Assembly: GCF_900089585.1 (NCBI RefSeq)
Contig: NZ_FLRH01000003.1
Coordinates: forward strand, 4,478,501-4,542,500
Origin: Micromonospora sediminicola
GTDB taxonomy: Bacteria; Actinomycetota; Actinomycetes; Mycobacteriales; Micromonosporaceae
Direction of reading: 5' to 3'
Length of the DNA: 64,000 nucleotides
The position numbers and the translations under genes are program-made. The notes below the pieces were generated by a model, which was not told where the DNA came from, did no database searches, and saw only the letters and a list, made by a program, of their open reading frames with translations. Every line of letters begins with the position of its first letter. Within the stretch, counting starts at the first letter, position 1. This document shows, in pieces, positions 40,279 to 48,573 of the stretch.

Positions 40279-41163
40279 GTGCGCCCCGGAGAGATCGTCG
40301 TCACTGCCGAGCAGGTTCGCGCCCTGATCGACGCGCAGTTCCCCGAATGGTCGGAACTGCCGATCGCCGCGCAGCCGTTGACCGGCACCGACAACGCGCT
40401 GTTCCGGCTCGGCGACTCGCTGACGGCACGACTGCCGCGGGCGCCGTGGGCGGTCGACCAGGTGGCGACCGACGCGACCTGGCTGCCGCGGCTCGCGCCG
40501 CACCTGCCGGTGCCGGTGCCGGTGCCGATCGGCCTCGGCCAGCCGGGTGGGGACTATCCGTGGCCGTGGACGATCGTCCCGTGGCTGGACGGGCACAACC
40601 CGGAAGCCGGGCAGGACCTCGTCGACCTCGCCGTCGACCTCGCCGGCTTCGTCCGCGCGATGATCGCGATCGACCCGATGGACGGGCCGGTCAAGGAGGG
40701 GATTCAACGCGGCGTACCCCTGGCGCAGCGGGACGAGCTGACCCGCCGGTCGATCGCGGCGCTGGGCGACCGGATCGACCGGCGGGCGGTGACCGCCGCG
40801 TGGGACGAGGCGATGGCGGCGGACGAGTGGCCCGGACCACCCGTGTGGCTGCACGGCGACCTGCTCGGAGGCAACCTGCTGGTCGACCGGGGCAGGCTCA
40901 CCGGCGTCATCGACTTCGGCGCTCTCGGCCGCGGCGACCCGGCGGTCGAGACGCGGCCGGGCTGGAGCCTGTTCGATGCCCGCGCCCGGGCCGCCTACCG
41001 GGAGGCGCTCGGTTTCGACGAGGCGACCTGGGTACGCGGGTGGGCCTGGATGCTGTCGGGCTCACTCTACTGGTTGGCCGACCTGTGGGACCTGATCAGC
41101 GAGGACGACCGCGCGGACACGATCCGCTCCATCGACCACATCGTCCGTCACCGCCACGACTGA
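40279..41163 (+). CDS. APH-family phosphotransferase
   Basis: Kinase-fold protein of 294 residues. VTAEQVRALIDAQFPEWSELPI at the start parallels the APH protein at 17706, so they are paralogues. LTGTDNALFRLGDSLTARLPR forms the nucleotide-binding lobe, VWLHGDLLGGNLLVDRGRLTGVIDFGALGRGDPAVE has both catalytic Asp residues in HGD and DFG. Likely substrate class is an antibiotic or sugar; none can be named. GTG 40279 chosen from the leaderless promoter spacing. Confidence 0.87.
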   Translation: MRPGEIVVTAEQVRALIDAQFPEWSELPIAAQPLTGTDNALFRLGDSLTARLPRAPWAVDQVATDATWLPRLAPHLPVPVPVPIGLGQPGGDYPWPWTIVPWLDGHNPEAGQDLVDLAVDLAGFVRAMIAIDPMDGPVKEGIQRGVPLAQRDELTRRSIAALGDRIDRRAVTAAWDEAMAADEWPGPPVWLHGDLLGGNLLVDRGRLTGVIDFGALGRGDPAVETRPGWSLFDARARAAYREALGFDEATWVRGWAWMLSGSLYWLADLWDLISEDDRADTIRSIDHIVRHRHD

Positions 41164-41217
41164 CCCGCGTCGAACGCGCACCGGCCGCGGCGCCTCGGCA
41201 ACAGGGCCGCGCCCCGG

Positions 41218-41781
41218 TCAGCGGACGAGCGGGCGGTAGCGCAGGTGGACGACGCCGTTGCCGAACCGGCGCTCGCCGAGGAGCGTGTAGTCGGTGCGTC
41301 CACCCGTGGGTAGTCCCGATTTGCCGCCTCCCACGGACGTGGGCCAGACGAGCAACTGGCACTCGTCGACCAGGCCGGCCCGGATGGCCTGCGCGGCCAG
41401 GTCGGCGCCGCCGATGGTGATGTCCCTGTCCGCCGTGGCCTTCAGCTGGCGTACGGCGGCGGGGTCGAAGTGGCGCTCCACCCGGGTGGCAGCCGTCGGC
41501 ACCTCGGTGAGAGTCGTCGAGTAGACGACCTTGTCCGCCGCCTTCCAGACGCGCGCGAACTCGGCCATGAGATCGGACTGCGCGGCCAGCGAGGCGTCGG
41601 TCTCCCAGACGGCCATCATCTCGTACAGGCGCCGCCCGTAGAGGAACGTGCCCGCCGACCGCAGGAGATCGGTGGTGAATGCGAACACCTCGTCGTCGGG
41701 CGGGAACCAGGCGAAGACTCCCGCCTCGTCCTCCATGTACCCGTCGAGCGACACGTTGTTCACGTAGATCAGCTTTGCCAT
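41218..41781 (-). CDS. Dihydrofolate reductase-family protein (RibD C-terminal domain)
   Basis: NADPH-dependent reductase-fold protein of 187 residues. KLIYVNNVSLDGYMEDEAG is the family start, AGTFLYGRRLYEMM holds the cofactor-binding loop, and ITIGGADLAAQAIRAGLVDE the second conserved stretch. Such stand-alone RibD-C proteins are common and mostly uncharacterised. Intact, unlike the truncated relative at 12159. An upstream frame to 42033 is rejected since family members start at MAKLIYV-type sequence. Confidence 0.87.
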   Translation of the reverse strand: MAKLIYVNNVSLDGYMEDEAGVFAWFPPDDEVFAFTTDLLRSAGTFLYGRRLYEMMAVWETDASLAAQSDLMAEFARVWKAADKVVYSTTLTEVPTAATRVERHFDPAAVRQLKATADRDITIGGADLAAQAIRAGLVDECQLLVWPTSVGGGKSGLPTGGRTDYTLLGERRFGNGVVHLRYRPLVR

Positions 41782-42057
41782 GCCTCTACCTTCCGGTGCA
41801 CCCGCGGTGTCACCTTGATCTGCCCGCTGACCGACCGTCATGTCTGTCATCAGGATCCGGCCGGGCGTCTCCACCCTCCGCCTGTTCCACGATCGACGGG
41901 GCCCGGGTGCGACGGCATCCCGAGAGAAAGTTGTGGAGACGGTCGACTGACAGGCGCGAGGGATACCGAAGTCCTCGGCAGCCAGTGGTGTCGGATCAGG
42001 CCAGCCGATCCATGCGTGACGGGATCGGAGCACAGGGATACGCCGGGCTCGCGTCCG

Positions 42058-42604
42058 TCAGTCGGTCTCGCGTTCCCACGGACGCTCGATCCACGGATTG
42101 CTGTCGAGGTAGGCCGTGAGCCTGGGAAACCGCTGCCGGGTGCGGGTCTCGTCGGTCAGGTCGCCCGGCGCTCCCACCGGTGTCTCGGGTCCGGACGGGC
42201 CGTCGATGGCGAACGGAGCCCCGGTCGCGGCGATGTGCGCATCGAGGGGAAGACCGCAGAACCAGTCGATTCGCGCGTTGTGCCGGTCGGACGCCAACTC
42301 GACGAGGCTGTCAGGGTCGTTCTGCACGAGCCGGACGACAGGCCGTCCATGCGACAGGATCCAGTCCTGCACGGCGGAGAAGTCGTCGTCGTCCACGCTG
42401 CCCAGAAGCAGAGTCGCGGCGTCCCGGATCGACCAGCGGTACAGGCTGTCCTGCGCCTGCAGCCACAGGTCGTCGAACCATTCGATCTCGTCCGGGGTCA
42501 ACGCGCGCAGGCGGCGGCGGAGCACCTGGGCGACGCGTTCCGTGTCGGCGCCCCCCCTCCGCTCGGGCGCGTTCCACGATGCGCCAGAAGTCCTCCCACT
42601 CCAT
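42058..42604 (-). pseudogene. DUF4240-like gene with a frameshift in a C7 tract
   Basis: The N-terminus MEWEDFWRIVERARAEGG (from ATG 42604) and the body LRRRLRALTPDEIEWFDDLWLQ... to the stop at 42058 are in different frames. They join if one base is removed from the run of seven C at 42551-42557 (G on the coding strand), giving ...AEGGADTERVAQVLRRRL. The repaired protein is about 181 residues and matches DUF4240 in outline. Without the repair only a 155-residue fragment from an internal start, or a short N-terminal peptide, is possible. It may be a sequencing error, a true mutation or a slippage-prone site. Confidence 0.7.
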
Positions 42605-42819
42605 GGCGCAGACCCTAGCGAGCCGACTCCGCGTGCCGGGGCTCGGCGGCAGGTGCGTTCCGAGGACGCGTGCTGTCAACGCGCTAGCGGGACACGGCAT
42701 CGTGCTGGTTTTCTGGGATGGGTACGGCACTGGGCGGCCGGCAAGCCGTCGTTCGACGCCCCTGAGGCTCGGACGTCAGCCGCCGGCCGTGCGCCTGCGG
42801 GGCGAGGCTCTCGATCGGA

Positions 42820-42825
42820 TATCTT
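42820..42825 (+). promoter_or_regulatory. Leaderless -10 hexamer TATCTT
   Basis: TATCTT ends six bases before GTG 42832. No ribosome site. Confidence 0.5.
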
Positions 42826-42831
42826 GCCGGC

Positions 42832-43482
42832 GTGGAGATCCAGGTGCTGGAGGGCACGCTCGTCGAGGTGCCGACGCCGGGCATGACGGGCATGGACCGG
42901 CGTGCGTTCGGCGAGTTCGTCGGGCCGGGGGGTGAGCTGGCGTCGTACGCGTTCGGCTGGGTCACCGGCTCGGACCCGCACGTCGCCCGGCTGTCCGTGG
43001 GGATCGGCGCCGGCAATCCCGGCGGCGGCACCTTCCACGCCGTCATCTTCGCCAACGAGGAAGGCCATGCGTTCTCGCTCGTCGACGAGCCCTTCGAGCG
43101 GGTCCCGCAGGGCGGCCCGGACCTGACCGCGGACCAGTCACGTGCCCACGAGGACCTGCCGTTCGTGTGGTGGGTGACCGACCACGTCATGGAACACGAT
43201 CGGCGAGCCCGGTGGATGCGACACTGGCTCCTGGGCACCACCTGCATCCAGACCGCTCAGGTCTTCGAACGCCACGAGCCCGTGCTGCGGATCAGTCACG
43301 ACGCGGACGACGGGATCTGGCAGCTCATCGGGGCCAGCGACGCGGACGGCAGCAACGGCAGGCTCGGGCACCTGCACCATGCCGTCGACGAGGATCCCAG
43401 CCTGATCGACGTCCTTGACCTGCCGCCCGGACGAAGCGCGGTACGCGCGGCCCCGGGACGGCCCTGGACCTGCGACGCCTGA
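42832..43482 (+). CDS. Hypothetical protein, 216 residues
   Basis: Soluble protein. MEIQVLEGTLVEVPTPGMTGMDRR opens a beta-rich first half, and GIWQLIGASDADGSNGRLGHLHHAVDEDPS in the second half is a pattern seen in actinomycete hypothetical proteins near DUF2185-like immunity domains. LDLPPGRSAVR follows. Assignment to that group is tentative. Leaderless promoter TATCTT supports the GTG start. Convergent with the DinB-like gene, 18 bases away. Confidence 0.65.
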   Translation: MEIQVLEGTLVEVPTPGMTGMDRRAFGEFVGPGGELASYAFGWVTGSDPHVARLSVGIGAGNPGGGTFHAVIFANEEGHAFSLVDEPFERVPQGGPDLTADQSRAHEDLPFVWWVTDHVMEHDRRARWMRHWLLGTTCIQTAQVFERHEPVLRISHDADDGIWQLIGASDADGSNGRLGHLHHAVDEDPSLIDVLDLPPGRSAVRAAPGRPWTCDA

Positions 43483-43500
43483 CCTCGATCGAGACCAGCC

Positions 43501-44220
43501 CTATTCCTGCGCGTCGAGGTCGCGCAGGGCGTAGCGGAGGTGTTCCCACTCCTCGTCGAGGATCACGTGGAGGCAGTGCACGACCGGCTCCTCGTGATCG
43601 GGTGACCACGCTGTCGGCCGCGGCTCGGCGAGCAGGGCCGGCGTGGCGTTCGCGAGGAAGTCCCGCACCATGGCCTGCCGCTCGGCCCGCAGGTCCAGGG
43701 TCTCGGCGAGACTCGGCGGCGTTGCCGCGAAGATGGACATGTCGTAGCCGTCCGTCTCGTACTCGGCGTGCGGCTGCCCGAGCGGGTGGAAGGGCTGCGG
43801 CAGTCGCAGAATCGCCTTGCCGAGCCATGCGTCGGTGGCGAACGCGAGGTGGCGCAGCGTCTGCGCGAACGACCACTCGCCGTCGATCGAGACGTCGGCG
43901 GCGCCCTCGGGCATGGACTCGACCCGGTCCACCGCGGCTGCCCAGGCCCTCTCGAGCGCCGCCCACGCCGCGCGCAGGCCGTCGAGATCCGTGGCGTTCT
44001 TCAGCTCGCGCCCGGGAAAGCGCCGGTTCAGCTCGGCCTCGACGAGCGGCACCACGTCGACTCCGTTGACCAGCAGTGCGCCGTCCGCCAGCCAGGGCGC
44101 ATCGATATCGAGCCCGCGCACATCGACACCGCGCATCACCGCGCCGGCCAGCGTCGACCTGGTGAACCGCGCGCCTCGCAGGTCCTTGTCCTCGAAAGTC
44201 CTCACGTCGCCCTCGGCCAC
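43501..44220 (-). CDS. DinB_2 domain protein with N-terminal pentapeptide stretch
   Basis: Protein of 239 residues. The N-terminal KDLRGARFTRSTLAGAVMRGVDVRG carries pentapeptide-like units. Then a DinB-type helical bundle has DGEWSFAQTLRHLAFATDAWLGKAI (metal His) and EPVVHCLHVILDEEWEHLRYALRDL with the His-x3-His-like pair. GTG 44220 was selected because GGGAGGAGGG precedes it; the longer frame to 44274 has no ribosome site. Function unknown; metal-dependent thiol chemistry is possible by family. Confidence 0.8.
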   Translation of the reverse strand: MAEGDVRTFEDKDLRGARFTRSTLAGAVMRGVDVRGLDIDAPWLADGALLVNGVDVVPLVEAELNRRFPGRELKNATDLDGLRAAWAALERAWAAAVDRVESMPEGAADVSIDGEWSFAQTLRHLAFATDAWLGKAILRLPQPFHPLGQPHAEYETDGYDMSIFAATPPSLAETLDLRAERQAMVRDFLANATPALLAEPRPTAWSPDHEEPVVHCLHVILDEEWEHLRYALRDLDAQE

Positions 44221-44340
44221 GGCGTCCCTCCTCCCATTGACGATCGCGGTGATGCTAGCGGGCGGGCCCGACAACGAATGTGCGACGCGACCAGCCGGCG
44301 GACCGCCGAGCCCGCTGCAACACGTTCCTGCGGTCCTTGG

Positions 44341-44898
44341 TCACAGATCGAACGCGGCGACGAGGGCCGAGAATGTCGGTGCCACCTCGCGCCACGAACA
44401 CGGCCCCGGCTGGGTCCAGAAGTCACTGGCGAGGACGCGAGGGTCGGTGGGATCCGTGCGGTAGTCCAGGGCGACGACCACGTCATCGCCGGCTCGCTCG
44501 TTCACCGCCACGAGGAACGCCTTGTCGATGTCCAGCCACGGCAGGTCGACCGGCCCGGGCTGCTCGCTGCCCCGCGCCAGCCTGAACACCTGGGCCGTCG
44601 CGTCGTCCTCACTGAGCGAGTCCAGCGATCGCGACTCTCGCGCCATCGCCTCGATGCTGGTAAGGAAGTCCAGCGGGTCCTCGAACCACGGCATCGTCCG
44701 GGCAAGGACGGTGGTGCCGGGATGCCGCCATCGACCTTCCCTCACCAGCGACAGCAGCAGCCGCGGAACGACAAGGCCACGAATCCGGACCGGAATACGG
44801 CTACCCTCCACCGTCCAATCGTCCCACCGATCAGTCCGTGCCTTGGTCTGTCGTGAGCCGCACACATAGATAGGGCCCGACCCTAAGAACACGTACAT
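44341..44898 (-). CDS. SMI1/KNR4 (SUKH)-like protein
   Basis: Soluble protein of 185 residues. AFLVAVNERAGDDVVVALDYRTDPTDPRV and WREVAPTFSALVAAFDL at the C-terminus are typical of actinomycete SMI1/KNR4 proteins. SUKH proteins are often immunity factors against polymorphic toxins, or regulatory partners, but no toxin is adjacent. The start is uncertain: ATG 44898 follows GAGG by six bases, while GTG 44865 is possible. Convergent with the DinB_2 gene region upstream in the window only by strand order, not coupled. Confidence 0.7.
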   Translation of the reverse strand: MYVFLGSGPIYVCGSRQTKARTDRWDDWTVEGSRIPVRIRGLVVPRLLLSLVREGRWRHPGTTVLARTMPWFEDPLDFLTSIEAMARESRSLDSLSEDDATAQVFRLARGSEQPGPVDLPWLDIDKAFLVAVNERAGDDVVVALDYRTDPTDPRVLASDFWTQPGPCSWREVAPTFSALVAAFDL

Positions 44899-45032
44899 CC
44901 GCTGCCTCGCCCCGGCCGCGACTGAACACACCGATCGACGCGGACACCTCCGGTCGTGACGGCGATCCACGCTCGGTCCGGATGGGTAAACTGCCGCACA
45001 CGCATGTCGGAGCGGTGCCAGCGGGGGCGGCC

Positions 45033-45686
45033 ATGAGCGCTGAAGACCGGATCGAACGAGCCAGGGAAGCCTCTGAGCGGGCGGTGTACAGCGGTGACAC
45101 CGGCGCGTTGACCGAGGCCGAGCGAGCCCTGGACGCGGTCGAGGCCGACGTGGCGTTGGCGCGCGGAAAGATCCTGCACGCCCGGTATCAGGCCGCCGCC
45201 GGCTCGTCGGCCGCCGAGGACCCCGCCGAACTTCCGCTGTTCGAGCGCGCACTCCGGTTGTACCGCGCACTGGGCGACACCCGCGGCGAGGCCGAGGCGC
45301 TGTTCTGGATCGGCTGTCTCCACCAGTTCGTCCGGCGCGACGACGAGGCCGCGACACCGCACCTGGAACGGTCGTGTCGGCTGGCGGCCGAGACCGGTGA
45401 CCGCCGGACCCAGGCCGAGGCGCTGCGGCACCTGGGCATCGCGGCGCACGCCGCCGGCAGGTGGGACGAGGCGCGTGAGCAGCTCGAGGAGTCGTCCCGG
45501 CTGCGCCGGGAGATCGGGAACCTCCCGGGCGTGGCGTCCAACATGGTCGGGCTGGCCTACATCGCCGCGGCACAGGGCCGCCGGGCGGAAGCGCTCGCCA
45601 CGCTCGACGAGGCGTACGCCATCGCCCGTCCGCACGGCGCCCACGCCACGGTGCGGCACATCGAGCAGGCGAGAACACAGATGTGA
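45033..45686 (+). CDS. Tetratricopeptide-repeat protein
   Basis: Helical repeat protein of 217 residues. Four to five TPR units can be followed: LFERALRLYRALGDTRGEAEALFWIG, HLERSCRLAAETGDRRTQAEALRHLG, QLEESSRLRREIGNLPGVASNMVGLA, and a last unit ending the protein. This resembles the TPR tails of actinomycete regulators but no DNA-binding domain precedes it. ATG 45033 was chosen over 44982 because a TAAACT -10-like hexamer at about 44988 lies between them. Confidence 0.82.
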   Translation: MSAEDRIERAREASERAVYSGDTGALTEAERALDAVEADVALARGKILHARYQAAAGSSAAEDPAELPLFERALRLYRALGDTRGEAEALFWIGCLHQFVRRDDEAATPHLERSCRLAAETGDRRTQAEALRHLGIAAHAAGRWDEAREQLEESSRLRREIGNLPGVASNMVGLAYIAAAQGRRAEALATLDEAYAIARPHGAHATVRHIEQARTQM

Positions 45687-45695
45687 CGTCGCCCG

Positions 45696-46079
45696 TCAGC
45701 TCCCCGCCGCGTCGAGGTCGCCGACGAGCGAGTCGGGGGCGCGCATCCGCCACGCGTCGGTGACCAGTTCCGTCAGGCGCTCGACGTCGACGTGCGCCAA
45801 CCGCAGCATGACCAGCGGAAAACCGTCGTACGCGGGTGTGGTGAAGAAGAGGTCCGGCTCGCCGAGCAGCAACGCCTGCTTCTCCGCCTCGTCGCCCACG
45901 TAGAGCACCGCGATGTCGGTGCGGATACGCCGCGGCCGTCCGGGCGTGCGCTCCGGATAGGACCAGACGAAGCCCTTGTCGGCGACCCGGAAGTCGAAGC
46001 CGTCGCTGTCCATCTCGACCACGTGGGGCAGCGCCGACGCCACCCGCCGGACGTCGTCCGCGTCAACCACGGCGGTCAC
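45696..46079 (-). CDS. MmcQ/YjbR-family DNA-binding-like protein
   Basis: Protein of 127 residues with a CyaY-like/double-wing fold. DADDVRRVASALPHVVEMDSDG at the start and YPERTPGRPRRIRTDIAVLYV, then TPAYDGFPLVMLRLAHVDVERLTELV, are family marks. Function unknown. GTG 46079 lies 17 bases inside the end of the carboxypeptidase gene, so the genes are coupled. Confidence 0.87.
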   Translation of the reverse strand: MTAVVDADDVRRVASALPHVVEMDSDGFDFRVADKGFVWSYPERTPGRPRRIRTDIAVLYVGDEAEKQALLLGEPDLFFTTPAYDGFPLVMLRLAHVDVERLTELVTDAWRMRAPDSLVGDLDAAGS

Positions 46080-47115
46080 CCCGGGAGACCGCCTGACCGG
46101 ACGTGCGCCCGGGATCCGCGCACGCCGCCGGTTCGAGCAGCGACAGCCTCCGCTGCCCCGCGTCGAGGCCGACGCGGATGCCGACCGGCATCGGCAGGTT
46201 CGGGCCGGCGTGTCCGAACTCGACGTTGCCCAGCACGGGGATGTCCCGGTCGCCGAGCACGTCGAGGACGATCTCGGCCAGGGTCGGGTCGGGCACCCCC
46301 AACCCCTCGATGGCGTGCGGGACGCCCACGACCATGCCGGCGATCCGGTCGAGGACGCCGCAGTGCCGCAGCACCTGCAGGTCGCTCCACACCCACGACG
46401 CGAAGCCGCCCATCTCCTCCCAGAACAGCACCGCGCCGTCGAACCAGTCGAGTGGCAGCGCGTACCGGGTCGCCTGGATCCGCATGACGCGGTTGAGCAC
46501 CCCGCCGATCAGCCGGCCCTCCACCCGACCGGCGCGCCAGCACTCCCACGACGGGGTGGTGGGCAGCGCGCCGATCGCCTCCGTGCCGGTGAGCAACGTC
46601 GAGTAGAGGCGCTCCAGTTCCGCCCGGCGCGCCTCGGTCACCCGCTGCCACGCCCCGCCGAGCCCCGGCGTGGCCAGGTCGGCGTGGAACCCGACCAGGC
46701 CCGTACGCGCGTGGAGCACGAGGTGCAGCAGCGAGATGTCGCTGTAGCCGAGGATCGGCTTGGGGTCGGCCGCGATCGCCTCGACGTCGATCAGGTCGAG
46801 GTAGCCGAGCGCCGTCTGACCGCCGTCGTGCGCGACGACGGCGCGCACCTCGGGGTCGCGCAGCAGCGCGTTGAACTCCTCGGCGATCTCCGCCGCGGTT
46901 CCCGCGCTCCACCAGTGGCGCCGCCCCGCCTCGAGCAGCGGCGCCCGACGCACCCGGAATCCCATCCCTTCCAGGACGGCCACCGCCCGGTCGAGGTCGG
47001 GCTCGTAGGTGGCGTGCAGCGGCCCGGACAGGGACGCGATCACGACGAGGTCTCCGGGGCGCAGGGCTCGCGGTCGAAGCAGTGGGGGCAGCGCGGATGC
47101 GGTCACGGTCTCCAC
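46063..47115 (-). CDS. S66-family LD-carboxypeptidase/MccF-like peptidase
   Basis: Serine peptidase of 350 residues. LRPGDLVVIASLSGPL is the family start, GYSDISLLHLVLH carries the nucleophile Ser, LFWEEMGGFASWVWSD the catalytic Glu, and LGNVEFGHAGPNLPMPVG the His. S66 enzymes recycle murein tetrapeptides or inactivate microcin-like peptide nucleotides; without a signal peptide this one is cytosolic, so either role is possible. GTG 47115 overlaps the preceding gene by 13 bases; GTG 47106 is an alternative start. Confidence 0.88.
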   Translation of the reverse strand: METVTASALPPLLRPRALRPGDLVVIASLSGPLHATYEPDLDRAVAVLEGMGFRVRRAPLLEAGRRHWWSAGTAAEIAEEFNALLRDPEVRAVVAHDGGQTALGYLDLIDVEAIAADPKPILGYSDISLLHLVLHARTGLVGFHADLATPGLGGAWQRVTEARRAELERLYSTLLTGTEAIGALPTTPSWECWRAGRVEGRLIGGVLNRVMRIQATRYALPLDWFDGAVLFWEEMGGFASWVWSDLQVLRHCGVLDRIAGMVVGVPHAIEGLGVPDPTLAEIVLDVLGDRDIPVLGNVEFGHAGPNLPMPVGIRVGLDAGQRRLSLLEPAACADPGRTSGQAVSRGDRRG

Positions 47116-47741
47116 GTACCCTTCGGGCCGGTCGGCGGCCGGCCGAAGATGCCGTCGCCGGTCACCGTGGCGTCGTCGATCCGGCTCGGGTCGACGCTCC
47201 ACCGGCCGGCGATCGCCATCACGTCGAACTCGTTGGGCATGGCCTCGTGCCACCGGTCCCACTCGTCGTCCGACCAGTGCTCCATACCGGGCTCCCGGCG
47301 GCGGACGCCGACGTTCCGCTCGATCTCGTCGACGGTGGGCTCGCCCACGACCAGCGGCACCTCTCCTCGCTCACCGATGTAGCAGTAGGCGCGCAGCAGA
47401 TCACCGTCCACCGCCCGCGCCCACAGGTGGTACTCGGGGACCCGCTCGGTGACGAAGAACTGCACCTCGCCGAGCGTCCGGCTCAGCTCCCGCAGCCAGT
47501 CGCGGAACTCCGGCTCCGTCGTGTCGAGGCCGGGCGGCAGGTCCAGCCGGCCGTGGGCGAGGACCCAACCGGGTACGGGCTCCGCCACGTACACGCCCTG
47601 CCGGTAGGCGCGGTCGGTGCCGGCGGCCCAGTCGAGCGTCTCCCGCTCGCGCAGGTCGAGGGCGTCGGCCACCTCCTGCACGGTACGGTCGCGGACCGCC
47701 AGCCATGTCGTCTTGAAGCAGAACCCGGCCACGGCGCACAT
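47103..47741 (-). CDS. Hypothetical protein, 212 residues
   Basis: Soluble protein. The start MCAVAGFCFKTTWLAVRDRTVQEVADALDL is followed by EVQFFVTERVPEYHLWARAVDGDLLRAYCYIGERGEVP, a pattern I know from actinomycete hypothetical proteins without a function. It is first in a three-gene overlapping unit with the S66 peptidase and the MmcQ-like gene (overlaps of 13 and 17 bases). GATTCT lies six bases before the ATG. Confidence 0.75.
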   Translation of the reverse strand: MCAVAGFCFKTTWLAVRDRTVQEVADALDLRERETLDWAAGTDRAYRQGVYVAEPVPGWVLAHGRLDLPPGLDTTEPEFRDWLRELSRTLGEVQFFVTERVPEYHLWARAVDGDLLRAYCYIGERGEVPLVVGEPTVDEIERNVGVRRREPGMEHWSDDEWDRWHEAMPNEFDVMAIAGRWSVDPSRIDDATVTGDGIFGRPPTGPKGTWRP

Positions 47742-47816
47742 GATCGCAGAATCAGCACCGGCCGTGCTCGCGAAAATCCGGTGACCGGCGAGGGCCACCG
47801 CCGTGACAATGTCGCC

Positions 47817-48557
47817 GTGGAGCAGATCGAGGTCGTCGTCGCCCATACGGAGCGCGCGACCCTGCGCGTCGGCGAGGTGTTCCTGAAGATCGACACCGAC
47901 CCGGCGCGTACCGATGTCGAGGTCGAGGCGATGGCGCTGGTGCCGCTGCCCACCCCCGAGATCCTGTGGCGCCGGCCGCCCGTACTCGCGCTCGCCGCCC
48001 TGCCCGGGACAGCGCTCGGCCGCCTCGGCGAACCGTCGACGGCGTCGCCGGCGGCCTGGGCGGCGGCCGGCGCGGCCGCGCGGCTGCTGCACGACGCGCC
48101 GCTGCCACCGTGGCCGGGACGCGGCCACGACGAGTTGGCCGCGCAGCTCGACGGCGAGTGCGCGTGGCTGCTGCGCCACGAGGTCCTGCCCACCGACCTG
48201 GTCACCCGCAACCGCCGGCTCGCCGAGACGGCGCTGCGGCCGTGGACGCCGGCGTTCATCCACGGCGACTTCCAGGTCGACCACGTGTTCGTCGCCGCCG
48301 ACGAGATCACCGGCGTGGTCGACTGGTCCGAGGCGAGCCCGGGCGACGCCCTGTACGACCTGGCGACCCTGACGCTCGGGCACCGGGAACACCTGGCGGA
48401 CGTCGTCGCCGGTTACGGCGCCGACGTCGACCTCGACCTGATCCGCGCCTGGTGGTCGATGCGCAGCCTGCTGGGGATCCGCTGGCTGGTCCAGCACGGC
48501 TTCGACCCGCACGCGCCGGGCTGCGAGGTCGACGTGCTGCGGGCGCAGCAGGCATGA
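47817..48557 (+). CDS. APH-family phosphotransferase, short form
   Basis: Kinase-fold protein of 246 residues. The N-lobe is small: VGEVFLKIDTDPARTDVEVEAM holds the Lys and Glu pair. FIHGDFQVDHVFVAADEITGVVDWSEASPGDALYDL is the catalytic and metal-binding region, with D-W-S in place of D-F-G. Shorter than the other APH proteins of the window and only distantly related. GTG 47817 was chosen by codon use. Substrate unknown. Confidence 0.8.
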   Translation: MEQIEVVVAHTERATLRVGEVFLKIDTDPARTDVEVEAMALVPLPTPEILWRRPPVLALAALPGTALGRLGEPSTASPAAWAAAGAAARLLHDAPLPPWPGRGHDELAAQLDGECAWLLRHEVLPTDLVTRNRRLAETALRPWTPAFIHGDFQVDHVFVAADEITGVVDWSEASPGDALYDLATLTLGHREHLADVVAGYGADVDLDLIRAWWSMRSLLGIRWLVQHGFDPHAPGCEVDVLRAQQA

Positions 48558-48573
48558 ACGACGCGGTGCCGGA

